Assembly (NCBI GenBank): GCA_024230295.1
Contig: JAAERN010000047.1
Span: 1 to 46,127 of the forward strand
Source of the DNA: Planctomycetota bacterium
Lineage (GTDB): Bacteria; Planctomycetota; Phycisphaerae; Phycisphaerales; SM1A02
DNA: 46,127 nt
Direction: 5' to 3'
A program made the translations under genes and the position numbers. This document shows, in pieces, positions 8,835 to 18,962 of the stretch (positions within the stretch are counted from its first letter, which is position 1; the number at the start of each line of letters is the position of its first letter). Under the pieces are notes generated by a model, which was not told the DNA's origin, ran no database searches, and saw only the letters and a program-made list of their open reading frames with translations.

Positions 8835-8839
8835 CTCCT

Positions 8840-11476
8840 ATGCGGACCATCATCCTGCTCACTATGGCGATCGCTGCGTCTGCGTTTGCTCATCCCGACG
8901 ATCATCCGTGGCGCCCCGAACAGACACTGGAACGCGATGACCCGTTCGTCCGGCTCGATGATCGTGATCTCCCGTCACCAAATCGATTTCGCAGCGCCAG
9001 CGGCGCGCCCGGACCCGATTACTGGCAGCAGCAAGTCGACTACGACATTGATGTGCGACTTGACGCACAGTCTCATCGCCTTGAAGGTCGCGAATCGATC
9101 ACCTACCACAACAACAGCCCGGACACGCTTCACTGGCTCTGGGTGCAGCTTGATCAGAACCGGTTCCGGCCAGACGCACGCGGGCGACTCGCCCAGCGGG
9201 CTCCAGATCTGGACAGCAGCATGCACTACGAATCGCTGCAATACCATTTGGGCGCCGAGTCGTTCAATGGTGGCGTTAACCTGAACGCGGTCGTCGATGC
9301 GAAGGGCCAACCACTCCCGCATACGGTCGACGGCACCATGATGCGTATCGACTTGCCCGCACCGTTGGAACCGGGCCGAATATTCCAATTCGACATCGAC
9401 TGGTCCAGCGCCATCGTTCCGGATCATATTGCTGGACGGAGCGGCTATGAAACGCTCGACGACAACCGCGTTCTGTATCAAATCGCACAGTGGTTCCCGA
9501 GGCTCGCTGCGTACACCGACTATGACGGATGGCAAACGCGGCCGTTCCTCGGCCGGGGTGAGTTCACGCTTGAGTTCGGCGACTACGACGTCGCCATCAC
9601 CGTGCCAAAGAATCACATCGTCGGCGCAACAGGCGAGTTGACCAACCCCAAACAGGTTCTGACCGCCATCCAGCGGGAAAGGTTGAAGGAAGCATCCAAC
9701 TCCAATGGACCCACGATGATCGTCACCCGCGAAGAGTCCGATGAACTCGTCGCCTCTCCCACCGATGATGAGCAGACCTGGAAGTTCAAAGCCGACAACG
9801 TCCGCGACTTCGCTTTCAGTACCTCGCCTGCCTTCGCATGGGACGCGATGGGCGTTGATATTCCCGGAGGCGATCACGCTATGGCCATGTCGATGTGGCC
9901 CGAGGAAGCCGACGGTCTTTGGGATCTGTACTCCACTCACGCGGTCGCCCATGCGCTCGAGTCCTACTCTCGCACAGCAATGCCATACCCGTGGCCCGTC
10001 GCGTGGTCCGTCAACGGCGTCGTCGGCGGTGGCATGGAGTATCCGATGATGACATTCAACGGCCCGCGGCCCGAGGACGACGGCACATGGACCGAACGCG
10101 CCAAGTACGGACTGATCTCAGTCGTCATCCACGAAGTTGGCCACTTTTGGTTCCCGATGATCGTCAACAGCGACGAACGGCAGTGGACATGGATGGACGA
10201 AGGCCTCAACACGTTTCACCAGTTTCTCGCCGAACGATCATGGGAGGAAGATTACGCACGCAGCCGTGGGCTTCCTCGCGCCATCACGAACTACATGAGC
10301 GACTACGGCAACACCCGTCCGATCATGACTGCAAGCGAGTCGATCCTGCAATTTGGCCCGAACGCTTACGCCAAACCGGCCACAGCACTCAACATCCTCC
10401 GAGAGACGGTCGTCGGCCGTGAACTCTTCGATCACGCCATGAAGGCATACACCACACGCTGGGCGTTCAAGCGACCAGAGCCAGCGGACTTCTTCCGAAC
10501 CATCGAGGACGCCAGCGGACGTGATCTCGACTGGTTCTGGCGAGGTTGGTTCTACGACACACGCCCCGTCGATGTGGGCATCGAAGGCGTCGAGACTTTC
10601 CGTGTCAACACTGAGCAGCCTGCGATTGAGAAGGCAGCGGACAAGGCCGAACAGGATCGACAGGCGCCGACCACGATCACGGAGCAGCGAAACGCAGGAG
10701 TCAACAGGCGAACTGACCGATTCCCCGAACTCATCGACTTCTACAGCACGTTTAAAGAACATGATGTCACTCCAGCAGATGAGCGAGAACACGCCAAGTT
10801 GATGGCGGAACTCGACCCAGAGCAGCAGGCACTCCTGAAGACGAAGCAGCAGTTTCATATTGTCCGATTCACCACAAACGGCGGCCTCGTCATGCCTCTG
10901 CCAATCCGAATCACTTTCGACGATGGCTCCGTCGAAGATCTCACGCTTCCCGCCGATCTCTGGCGGGCCGATCAGCAGCATGCGTCCAAGATGTTCATTC
11001 GCGATCACGGAATCGCTCATATTGAACTGGACCCGAACGATGAACTGGCTGATGTGGACCGATCCGACAACCGATATCCGCCCGAGATTGCGGGGCAGCG
11101 TTTCCCCTTGCGATGGGATACCGATCAGACGAATCCCATGCGCGTGGCCGCCGAAGAGAAAGCGCGGGCAGTGACTGAACAGGCCATGCGTGACTGGGCA
11201 TCGGTCGTCGGTCCAAAGATCGGCGAGGCAGAAGGTGATCTCAAGGCCCAGGTGGATGCAGCGCTCTCCAAGAGTCTGCCACATGATGGCTGGAGTGCTC
11301 GCGTGGCCATTCTGCTTGGCGAAGGGAACGAGGACGAGTTGATAATTCGCCTTAGCAGCCGCGGGCCCGATGGCATATCAGGAACGCCGGATGACCTCAC
11401 TGCGACAGTGAATCACGACGGCACGCTCACGCCGCTGGTGACTGCAGATGAGCAGCTCATTCCGCCGACCGATTGA
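8840..11476 (+). CDS. Secreted M1-family zinc metallopeptidase
   Basis: An exported aminopeptidase-like enzyme. The protein of 878 residues begins with the signal peptide MRTIILLTMAIAASAFAHPD. The M1 catalytic core follows: substrate-binding GGGMEYPMMTF near residue 395, zinc motif HEVGHFWFP near 430 with the third ligand in WMDEGLNTF about 19 residues later, and NAYAKPATAL carrying the probable catalytic tyrosine. The last third (from about residue 600) is not part of the catalytic core and holds charged and beta-rich segments. The start ATG at 8840 is fixed by AAGGAGG six bases before it; an upstream GTG at 8813 would bury the signal peptide. It follows the pseudogene and converges with the respiratory operon, stopping ten bases from its end. 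The substrate is unknown. Confidence 0.9.
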   Translation: MRTIILLTMAIAASAFAHPDDHPWRPEQTLERDDPFVRLDDRDLPSPNRFRSASGAPGPDYWQQQVDYDIDVRLDAQSHRLEGRESITYHNNSPDTLHWLWVQLDQNRFRPDARGRLAQRAPDLDSSMHYESLQYHLGAESFNGGVNLNAVVDAKGQPLPHTVDGTMMRIDLPAPLEPGRIFQFDIDWSSAIVPDHIAGRSGYETLDDNRVLYQIAQWFPRLAAYTDYDGWQTRPFLGRGEFTLEFGDYDVAITVPKNHIVGATGELTNPKQVLTAIQRERLKEASNSNGPTMIVTREESDELVASPTDDEQTWKFKADNVRDFAFSTSPAFAWDAMGVDIPGGDHAMAMSMWPEEADGLWDLYSTHAVAHALESYSRTAMPYPWPVAWSVNGVVGGGMEYPMMTFNGPRPEDDGTWTERAKYGLISVVIHEVGHFWFPMIVNSDERQWTWMDEGLNTFHQFLAERSWEEDYARSRGLPRAITNYMSDYGNTRPIMTASESILQFGPNAYAKPATALNILRETVVGRELFDHAMKAYTTRWAFKRPEPADFFRTIEDASGRDLDWFWRGWFYDTRPVDVGIEGVETFRVNTEQPAIEKAADKAEQDRQAPTTITEQRNAGVNRRTDRFPELIDFYSTFKEHDVTPADEREHAKLMAELDPEQQALLKTKQQFHIVRFTTNGGLVMPLPIRITFDDGSVEDLTLPADLWRADQQHASKMFIRDHGIAHIELDPNDELADVDRSDNRYPPEIAGQRFPLRWDTDQTNPMRVAAEEKARAVTEQAMRDWASVVGPKIGEAEGDLKAQVDAALSKSLPHDGWSARVAILLGEGNEDELIIRLSSRGPDGISGTPDDLTATVNHDGTLTPLVTADEQLIPPTD

Positions 11477-11485
11477 CTCGCCGCA

Positions 11486-12124
11486 CTACAGCACAAAGAG
11501 CATCGTCAGCAGCAGTACGACCCAAACGGCATCTAGAAAATGCCAATACGTGGCAGTGTGCCGGAGCAGGCCATCCCGCGAAACCGACCACGATCGAAAC
11601 ACCGCGTACCACCCGACCATGGCGAGTGGCACAAGCCCACCGAGCACGTGCGCCACATGCAAACTCGTCAAGACCCAGAATCCCATCACGCCGATTCGGT
11701 GCTGCTGAGTCACCGACTCCCAAGCAGGCATCTGCGCATACCAGTCGTACCAGGCCCATGCCTGCATTCCAGTAAAGATGACGGTAAGAAGACCAGCCGT
11801 GAGAAGACCCAGGCGAATTCCGGCGTCCGAACTGCGGCGTTGCGCAGCGACGGTCTCCGCCAACACGATGCTCGTCGCGACCAACGCCACCGTGCTGACC
11901 CACACCTGCCATGGCAGGTGTGGCAAGTCCGACGGCCATGCCTCATCGCCAATGCGAACCGCAATCACGACGAGAACAAGCGCGCCGAACAGCATGCCGA
12001 GCGTTATGAGGAGAAGCAGAAGCCCGAGATGGCCCGCCTTGACTCGATCTTCGTCGTGGGCATAGACACCGCGGGCGCCTTCCCCAGAGACGGTGGATGA
12101 ATCAGTGCTCGCCGGAAGTGCCAT
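11486..12124 (-). CDS. Second, small COX3-family membrane subunit
   Basis: A 212-residue member of the cytochrome oxidase subunit III family, distinct from the larger subunit III two genes upstream in the same operon. Five hydrophobic helices can be seen, beginning with AGHLGLLLLLITLGMLFGAL, and the family-type segments GMQAWAWYDWYAQM, GFWVLTSLHVAHVLGGL and the C-terminal TATYWHFLDAVWVVLLL are present. The start ATG at 12124 has GGAGG six bases upstream and overlaps the subunit IV gene by 23 bases. A longer frame to 12169 is rejected. It is the last gene of the long respiratory operon. Whether it replaces, pairs with or regulates the main subunit III is unknown. A perfect 24-base palindrome lies inside the gene at 11900-11923. 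Confidence 0.85.
   Translation of the reverse strand: MALPASTDSSTVSGEGARGVYAHDEDRVKAGHLGLLLLLITLGMLFGALVLVVIAVRIGDEAWPSDLPHLPWQVWVSTVALVATSIVLAETVAAQRRSSDAGIRLGLLTAGLLTVIFTGMQAWAWYDWYAQMPAWESVTQQHRIGVMGFWVLTSLHVAHVLGGLVPLAMVGWYAVFRSWSVSRDGLLRHTATYWHFLDAVWVVLLLTMLFVL
11900..11923. repeat. Perfect 24-base palindrome inside the small COX3-like gene
   Basis: The left half CCACACCTGCCA (11900-11911) is followed directly by its exact reverse complement TGGCAGGTGTGG (11912-11923), with no spacer. It codes for the loop residues around LPHLPWQVW. Such a length is unexpected by chance in a window this size (about 46,000/4^12, or 0.3%). It may be a protein-binding site, a replication-related mark or codon coincidence. 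Confidence 0.7.
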
Positions 12125-12530
12125 GGTCGCCCTCCGCACCAGCGGCGGCGGAAGCCTCAAGCGCATCAAGCTTCATTTGGACCTGCGGTGTGTCGCCCGG
12201 AATCATCGATGGCTGGTACTCGCTCGTATCCAACAACGCAAAGCCGATGAAAACACCCACAAAGAGGATTGACCCAACGAAGATGAAACCGATGAAGGAT
12301 CGATCCCACCGCAGGTGCATGAATATCAAGGCTACGACCGTGCACTTGACCACCGCGACGCCCATGGCCACCAGAATGTTCATCTCGCCCATGCGAAGCT
12401 CGACAAAGTCCAGTTTGGAGACCCACACCGTGACAGCCGTCAAGAAGAGGAGAGCCGCGCAAGTGCCGACCAACAACTTGATCGGGACAATGTGACCGAC
12501 GGAACCGTGTTCTTTATCAGGTGATGACAT
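12102..12530 (-). CDS. ctaF: Cytochrome c oxidase subunit IV (prokaryotic type)
   Basis: A small accessory subunit of the heme-copper oxidase in the cytoplasmic membrane. The 142-residue protein has three hydrophobic helices (PIKLLVGTCAALLFLTAVTV, ILVAMGVAVVKCTVVALIFM and GFIFVGSILFVGVFIGFALL). The stretch CTVVALIFMHLRWD is the hallmark of the prokaryotic COX4 family. The tail after the third helix is polar and ends in GAEGDHGTSGEH, one of several histidine-bearing tails in this operon. It starts 13 bases after the subunit III stop and overlaps the next gene by 23 bases, so it is part of the same transcript. Its position after ctaE follows the usual caa3 gene order. Confidence 0.9.
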   Translation of the reverse strand: MSSPDKEHGSVGHIVPIKLLVGTCAALLFLTAVTVWVSKLDFVELRMGEMNILVAMGVAVVKCTVVALIFMHLRWDRSFIGFIFVGSILFVGVFIGFALLDTSEYQPSMIPGDTPQVQMKLDALEASAAAGAEGDHGTSGEH

Positions 12531-12543
12531 CTCGAAAGCTCCG

Positions 12544-13566
12544 TCAGATCAAGTAGAACAATGGAAAGAGGAAGATCCAGATCACGTCCACGATGTGCCA
12601 ATACAGGCCACCAAGATCAATCGGCGTGTAATAGGCCGCGCTGAACCGCCCCCGCAGCGTCAGGATCAACAACCACAGAATGACGATTCCACCGACAACG
12701 ACGTGTACGCCGTGTAGGCCCGTCATGAGAAAATAGATCGTAAAGAACTTCTGAGCATTGACCGGACGATTCGGATCCTGCAGCGGATGCGGCAAATGCA
12801 CCGCCTCGCTCGGCTGATGATGCTCGGCGTAGGCCAGTTCTGCCGATTGATCCGCGATGTTGCCCAGCACACTCGGCGGCAGGAATACGGATAGTTCCGC
12901 AGTATCCATCGCCACCTCGTTGGACGAGAGACCCTCGGGGCCATTACCAGCGACCCTCTGGTTCCAGCCCTGAGCCTCGGCAGGCTCAGCTGGCAACTCT
13001 GCTCGGGCGACATTCTCGGCGACGAGTGCCGCTGAGCTTGCAATTTCCAAACTGGTGACCTCTGCTTGCTTGGCGATCGCAGTCTCTTCGAGAGGCAACC
13101 ACAACTCAGAAGCGTGAGGCTCGTCATAGAAGGACATGCCGGGGAAGAAGCCTTCGTGGAACTTGTGGCTGTACTCGACATACTTGATCGCCATGAAGCC
13201 GCCGGCTCCCATCAGCGTCAAGATGAGCGTAATCACAACAGCCTTGATGTTGCCCTTGGCCGCAAAGGTCACGGCCATAGCCATCGTCATGCTGCTCATG
13301 AGCAACACGGCTGTATTGATCGCGCCCCATGTCGTATCAAGGAACTGGCTTCCGTACTTGAAGATCTCTGGATGATTCGCCCGCCAGACCGCGTACGCGC
13401 AGAACAACCCGCCAAAGAGCAGGATTTCCGTCGCCAGAAAGATCCACATGCCGAGTTTGCCGGCCTCGAACTGTTGCACCGGATTGTTCCAATGGTGCGC
13501 GAGGAATTCCGGGTGTTCGTGCCCGTCCTCCCCGTGCCCGCCAGCTTCAATGTGCAGTTGACTCAT
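12544..13566 (-). CDS. ctaE: Cytochrome c oxidase subunit III with a long insertion
   Basis: The main subunit III of the caa3 oxidase. The 340-residue protein has helices [38 protein letters not shown] and [20 protein letters not shown], then [20 protein letters not shown] and [20 protein letters not shown], all typical for the family. Between the third and fourth helices (residues about 135-255) lies an insertion of roughly 120 polar, Ala/Glu-rich residues, including [20 protein letters not shown] and [13 protein letters not shown], far longer than the usual short loop. The N-terminus is histidine-rich ([17 protein letters not shown]). ATG at 13566 is chosen: the upstream frame to 13617 runs into ctaD and lacks conservation. 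The start is 22 bases after the ctaD stop. Confidence 0.92.
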   Translation of the reverse strand: MSQLHIEAGGHGEDGHEHPEFLAHHWNNPVQQFEAGKLGMWIFLATEILLFGGLFCAYAVWRANHPEIFKYGSQFLDTTWGAINTAVLLMSSMTMAMAVTFAAKGNIKAVVITLILTLMGAGGFMAIKYVEYSHKFHEGFFPGMSFYDEPHASELWLPLEETAIAKQAEVTSLEIASSAALVAENVARAELPAEPAEAQGWNQRVAGNGPEGLSSNEVAMDTAELSVFLPPSVLGNIADQSAELAYAEHHQPSEAVHLPHPLQDPNRPVNAQKFFTIYFLMTGLHGVHVVVGGIVILWLLILTLRGRFSAAYYTPIDLGGLYWHIVDVIWIFLFPLFYLI

Positions 13567-13588
13567 AGTGAACGGCTCCCAGACGCAC

Positions 13589-15279
<1,691 letters not shown>

Positions 15280-15283
<4 letters not shown>

Positions 15284-16401
15284 TTCTGTGCTCCCGTAGA
15301 TACATCCGCTCCGGAGAGATCCGGGTTCTCAATCGGGTTGCCTTGCTCATCTATGAGCCGGTCCAGATTCTTGAGCATCAATACCATCGCATCAATTTGC
15401 CGCTCTTTGAGCTGTCCCTTGAAGGTCGGCATCGTGGCCGCGTAGTTCTGCACGATGTAGTGACGGGGATTGAGAATCGAGTCCCGAATGTAGTTCTCGG
15501 GAACTTCAAACTCGCCGCCTGGCCCCATGTAATCCTTGAGCGTGCTGCCGTCGGTGAATACAGTCGACCCACTCTTTGTTCGATCCCACAATCCCTTGAA
15601 TGACGGACCGGTTCCCGACTTGCCGTCCAGCGAGTGGCAGGAGGCGCAGCGGTTGTAAAGTCGCACCATGGCGTACTCCGGAAGGTCTTGGTCCGCAATG
15701 TCTTCATACTCGCGGGCGAGCTTTCCAAGACGCGTCTGGAACTCGTCCTCTGGTAGCACATTGACGACCGCAAGCATCTTCGAGTGATCCTTGCCGCAGT
15801 ACTCCGCGCAGTAAAGGCGGTATTGACCGGGCTTCGTCGCTTCAAACCAGAGGCTGGTGTACCGGCCGGGAACCACGTCGTTCTTCACTCGGAAGGCAGG
15901 AACAAAGAGACTGTGAAGCACATCCGACGACGTCATGATCAAACGCACCGGTCGGCCGAGCGGCACCGTCAATTCGGCGGCCTCGGTCACCCCAAAGTCG
16001 GGATGCTGGAAGGTCCACGACCATTTCTGGGCGGTGACCTGTACTTCATATGAATCATCTGGCGCCTCGCTTAGTTCGAGGAAGCCGTCCATACCAAGCC
16101 AGAAGATTACGCCGACCAGCAGCAGCGGGATCGCGGTCCATGTCAACTCAAGCGGCGTGTTGTGCGTCGGCGCATCGGTCGTGAATGTCGCGTGTTCCGA
16201 CGGCTTCGCGTGATACCGAATGGCGAACCATATGAGGATCGCCACGCACAATGCAAAGAAGAAGTAGTTGATGTTGTTGATGAAGTAGAAGACGCCATCA
16301 ATTTCCGGCGCCACCGTCGAAGCGCTTTCGGGCATCCAAAAGCCACCCCCCGAGGTCGCTTCACCCAACTTCGTTGTCGCCAGCATTCCGAGCATGCTCA
16401 T
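15280..16401 (-). CDS. ctaC: Cytochrome c oxidase subunit II with fused cytochrome c domain (caa3)
   Basis: Subunit II takes electrons from a cytochrome c and passes them through the CuA centre to subunit I. The 373-residue protein has two membrane helices ([19 protein letters not shown] and [18 protein letters not shown]). A cupredoxin domain follows with all CuA ligands: [11 protein letters not shown], then [12 protein letters not shown] at about residues 197-208. A C-terminal cytochrome c domain has [20 protein letters not shown] (heme motif near 251) and a probable methionine ligand in AATMPTFKG. The fusion marks a caa3 oxidase. The start is ATG at 16401, overlapping the SCO stop by four bases. 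The open frame continues to 16626 inside SCO but has no family similarity there. Confidence 0.95.
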
Positions 16402-17315
16402 GCTTGAAGTCCACCAGTTTGAAGTGCCGAGTCGGATGATCCGACCGGGCCGATTCCCGAGCCTGAGCTCGTGTGTGTAGTTCCCGTGTGATCGCCGCCG
16501 CGGCCCTTTCGCTCCAGCCGCAACAGAATCAGAATGCCAGCCACCAACAGCACCAGCGTGATCGTGCCGCCAAGCCTCATGATCTTCCATGCGCTCGGCA
16601 CAAAGCTCCCGGCCTCCGAATCCCACTGAAAGCAGTTGAACAGCAGAAGCGTGTCCATCAAGGTCCCGACCTTCCCGTTCGACGCATCCACAACTGCAAA
16701 CCGCAGATTCTGGGCGGGAAACTGAACGTCGTTCATGTACTTCGAAATCTGACCATCCGGCGTCACAAATGTGATGCTGGCGGTGTGGGCGTACTCGCCG
16801 CTCTGCTCATCGAAGCGGTATCCAAAGCCGATCGCCTTGGCGAGCGACTCGATGTTCTCCTGCGATCCAGTCAGGAACGGCCAGGCTGTATCCGGAACAT
16901 CCCTGCCGAGCGATGCGAGGTATCCCCGGCGGTTCTGCGCCGCCAGTTCGGGACCTTCATTTGGATTGATGCTGACGGTCACGATGTCGTAGTCGCGGCC
17001 AAGATCCAGATCTACATCTCGCAGACCATCCACCATGCCGTTGAGGGTGAGCGAGCACAGCATCGGGCACTGGTAGTAGTTGAGCGTCAGGATGACGGGG
17101 CGTTCCCCCGAAATGTACTTTGAGAGCGTGACCGCCTCGCCCGTATGGTCCACAAACTCCAAATCGAGCGGGACCGGCTCATCGAGTCGCTGAACGATGC
17201 CAACGCCATCCAACTCCTTGGGGAGTTCATCCGCAAGAAGCTGCGCAGTCGCCGGCGATGACACGAGGCCTGTCGCCAACAGAAGACACGAGATGGTTCG
17301 AATCGAAGCGAACAT
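16398..17315 (-). CDS. SCO1/SenC copper chaperone with C-terminal membrane anchor
   Basis: SCO proteins deliver copper to the CuA site of subunit II, or reduce its cysteines. The 305-residue protein starts with a signal peptide (MFASIRTISCLLLATGLVSS then PATAQ). The thioredoxin-like domain has the copper-binding CPMLC (Cys83 and Cys87) and the third ligand His177 in GEYAHTASITFVTPDG, all in canonical places. Unlike most SCO proteins, which are anchored at the N-terminus, it has a C-terminal hydrophobic helix (residues about 247-265) followed by a Gly/Ser/Thr-rich tail. It lies directly upstream of ctaC with an ATGA overlap, which fits delivery to the nascent CuA site. It begins ten bases after the small gene at 17326. 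Confidence 0.92.
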   Translation of the reverse strand: MFASIRTISCLLLATGLVSSPATAQLLADELPKELDGVGIVQRLDEPVPLDLEFVDHTGEAVTLSKYISGERPVILTLNYYQCPMLCSLTLNGMVDGLRDVDLDLGRDYDIVTVSINPNEGPELAAQNRRGYLASLGRDVPDTAWPFLTGSQENIESLAKAIGFGYRFDEQSGEYAHTASITFVTPDGQISKYMNDVQFPAQNLRFAVVDASNGKVGTLMDTLLLFNCFQWDSEAGSFVPSAWKIMRLGGTITLVLLVAGILILLRLERKGRGGDHTGTTHTSSGSGIGPVGSSDSALQTGGLQA

Positions 17316-17325
17316 GACGAATGGC

Positions 17326-17682
17326 TCAGTGACCGCTGCCCCCCCACTTCTTCTTGATGATGTCTCGCGCGGTGTCTATTGGAACAACAAGCGTTCGCTC
17401 GCCAGCCAGAACACCATCGGCGTCTGTCCACTGCTCCCAGTGTGGCTGATCCTCTAGGGCAAGCCGATCAGCTTCGCGGCGAATCTCTGCCTCTTGTGAT
17501 CGCACCGAGATCACCTTGTGTTGGGTCTCAGCCCGCTCAGCGGCGTAGTAGACGGACGCCATCGCCAACACGACGATAACGGTGAGAATGGCTCCGGCCA
17601 ATCCAATCACCCAAGTTGGTCCGCCAGCAGGGTCTTCGGCATCACCCGAAAGATGCGCGTCGTGATGTGGTTCGTTGCTCAT
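17326..17682 (-). CDS. Small single-helix membrane protein of the respiratory operon
   Basis: No family was recognised. The 118-residue protein has a short histidine-rich N-terminus (MSNEPHHDAHLSGDAEDP), one membrane helix (WVIGLAGAILTVIVVLAMAS, about residues 24-44), an AERAETQHKVISVRSQEAEI helical stretch and a soluble tail ending RDIIKKKWGGSGH. It lies between actF and SCO, sharing one base with the actF stop (TGATG) and leaving ten bases to SCO. The placement between the Alternative Complex III and oxidase blocks suggests an assembly factor or a linker in a supercomplex, but this is inference. The single helix with a mainly extracytoplasmic soluble part is the only structural clue. Confidence 0.8.
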   Translation of the reverse strand: MSNEPHHDAHLSGDAEDPAGGPTWVIGLAGAILTVIVVLAMASVYYAAERAETQHKVISVRSQEAEIRREADRLALEDQPHWEQWTDADGVLAGERTLVVPIDTARDIIKKKWGGSGH

Positions 17683-18962
17683 CAGAAGTTCTCGAATGCC
17701 ACGGCCTCAGAGAGACGTGGGTCGCTCGTCGGCGCAAGGCTCGCTTGCCTGAGAAAGAAGAATGTGCCGCATACGACGAGCCCGAGTGATCCGAGCACGG
17801 CGGTGAGATTGAGAATCGAGGGATTCCATCCGAGCGTCAGCGTTCCAGCCGTGACTTCCGACTGCAGTTGATCCCAACTGGTTGCTTCCGCGAGCGCCGC
17901 TTCCGGCACCATCGGCATGATCAGCCAATAGACGTCCACAATGAACATCGCGACCATCCAGAGCGCGATAAGTACCAAGATGTTCCGGAACCGCTTGGTC
18001 CACCGCGTAATAAGAAGGACGAACGGCAACGCAAAGTGGCCAAGGATGAGAAGCCACGACACCCAGAACCATGGTCCAAGTTGTCGTGGAACAAACCACT
18101 CGGTCTCGATTGGAATATTGGCGTACCAGATGAGCATGTACTGGCTGAATCCGATGTACGCCCAGAACACGACGCCGAATGCAAACAGCAACTTACCGAG
18201 GTCATGGAAGTGCTCGACGGTGAATGATCCTCGCCCGTATCCACAGCCACGGAGAACTGCCAGCAGCACGATGATGGCCGCAAAGAAACCGGTGCAACTC
18301 ACCGTGAACCAATAGACGCCGAACATCGTCGAGAACCATTTCGGCTGGATCGCCATGATCCAGTCGATGGATGCGAAGGTCTGCGTCAGTGCGTACAAGA
18401 TGATCCCGATCGGTGCCCACCACTGCATGCGAAGGGTTCGACGAATGTCGCCGTCTGCATCCTGAGCCACACTCTGCGAGCGATAGAACTTTGCAAGCAG
18501 CGCCCAAACGCCCAGATACACAATGGCGCGGATGGACCAGAATGTCGGGTTGAGATATCCGATCTTCCCCTCAAGCACATGATCACCATGCATGTAATCG
18601 GTATTGCACCACTCAAACAGCACGGCGCCTTTGCCGGTCCAGACGAGCACGAGGATCGGAACAAAGAGCAGCCACATCCACTGCAGATTCGAGGCGATCG
18701 CCTCGGCGGGACGCCGAACGGTGACTGACCAGCCAGACTTCGTGATGTGCTGCAGCATGACAAAGAAGAGTGCTCCCTGACAGATCGCCAATGCGATCAT
18801 GTATGCCAGGAGATACGACTTCCAAAAGCCGGCTGAGCCACCAACCCCATCAAGGCCGATCGTGGCGGCGAGGCCGCCGAGCCCGACAATGGCACCAATC
18901 GCCATGGCCGACGAACCGAGTCCGCCGAGCCTGAGATTGCCAGATTGAGCCTCATGCGTCAT
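17682..18962 (-). CDS. actF: Alternative Complex III subunit ActF
   Basis: ActF is one of the two large membrane subunits of Alternative Complex III, which oxidises quinol and reduces cytochrome c in place of the bc1 complex. The 426-residue protein has about ten hydrophobic helices, including SYLLAYMIALAICQGALFFV, WMWLLFVPILVLVWTG and ILVLIALWMVAMFIVDVYWL, and is related to ActC but without its full NrfD pattern. The family segment TFASIDWIMAIQPKWFSTMF is present. The start is ATG at 18962, because GGAGGTGA lies eight bases upstream; GTG at 18965 is an alternative. It shares one base with the actE stop. It is followed directly by the small gene at 17326, again with a one-base overlap. Confidence 0.92.
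   Translation of the reverse strand: MTHEAQSGNLRLGGLGSSAMAIGAIVGLGGLAATIGLDGVGGSAGFWKSYLLAYMIALAICQGALFFVMLQHITKSGWSVTVRRPAEAIASNLQWMWLLFVPILVLVWTGKGAVLFEWCNTDYMHGDHVLEGKIGYLNPTFWSIRAIVYLGVWALLAKFYRSQSVAQDADGDIRRTLRMQWWAPIGIILYALTQTFASIDWIMAIQPKWFSTMFGVYWFTVSCTGFFAAIIVLLAVLRGCGYGRGSFTVEHFHDLGKLLFAFGVVFWAYIGFSQYMLIWYANIPIETEWFVPRQLGPWFWVSWLLILGHFALPFVLLITRWTKRFRNILVLIALWMVAMFIVDVYWLIMPMVPEAALAEATSWDQLQSEVTAGTLTLGWNPSILNLTAVLGSLGLVVCGTFFFLRQASLAPTSDPRLSEAVAFENF

Noticed and set aside
16402-16626. Longer N-terminus for ctaC
   Set aside because: The extra 75 residues overlap the SCO gene and have no resemblance to subunit II; the ATGA start at 16401 fits the operon.
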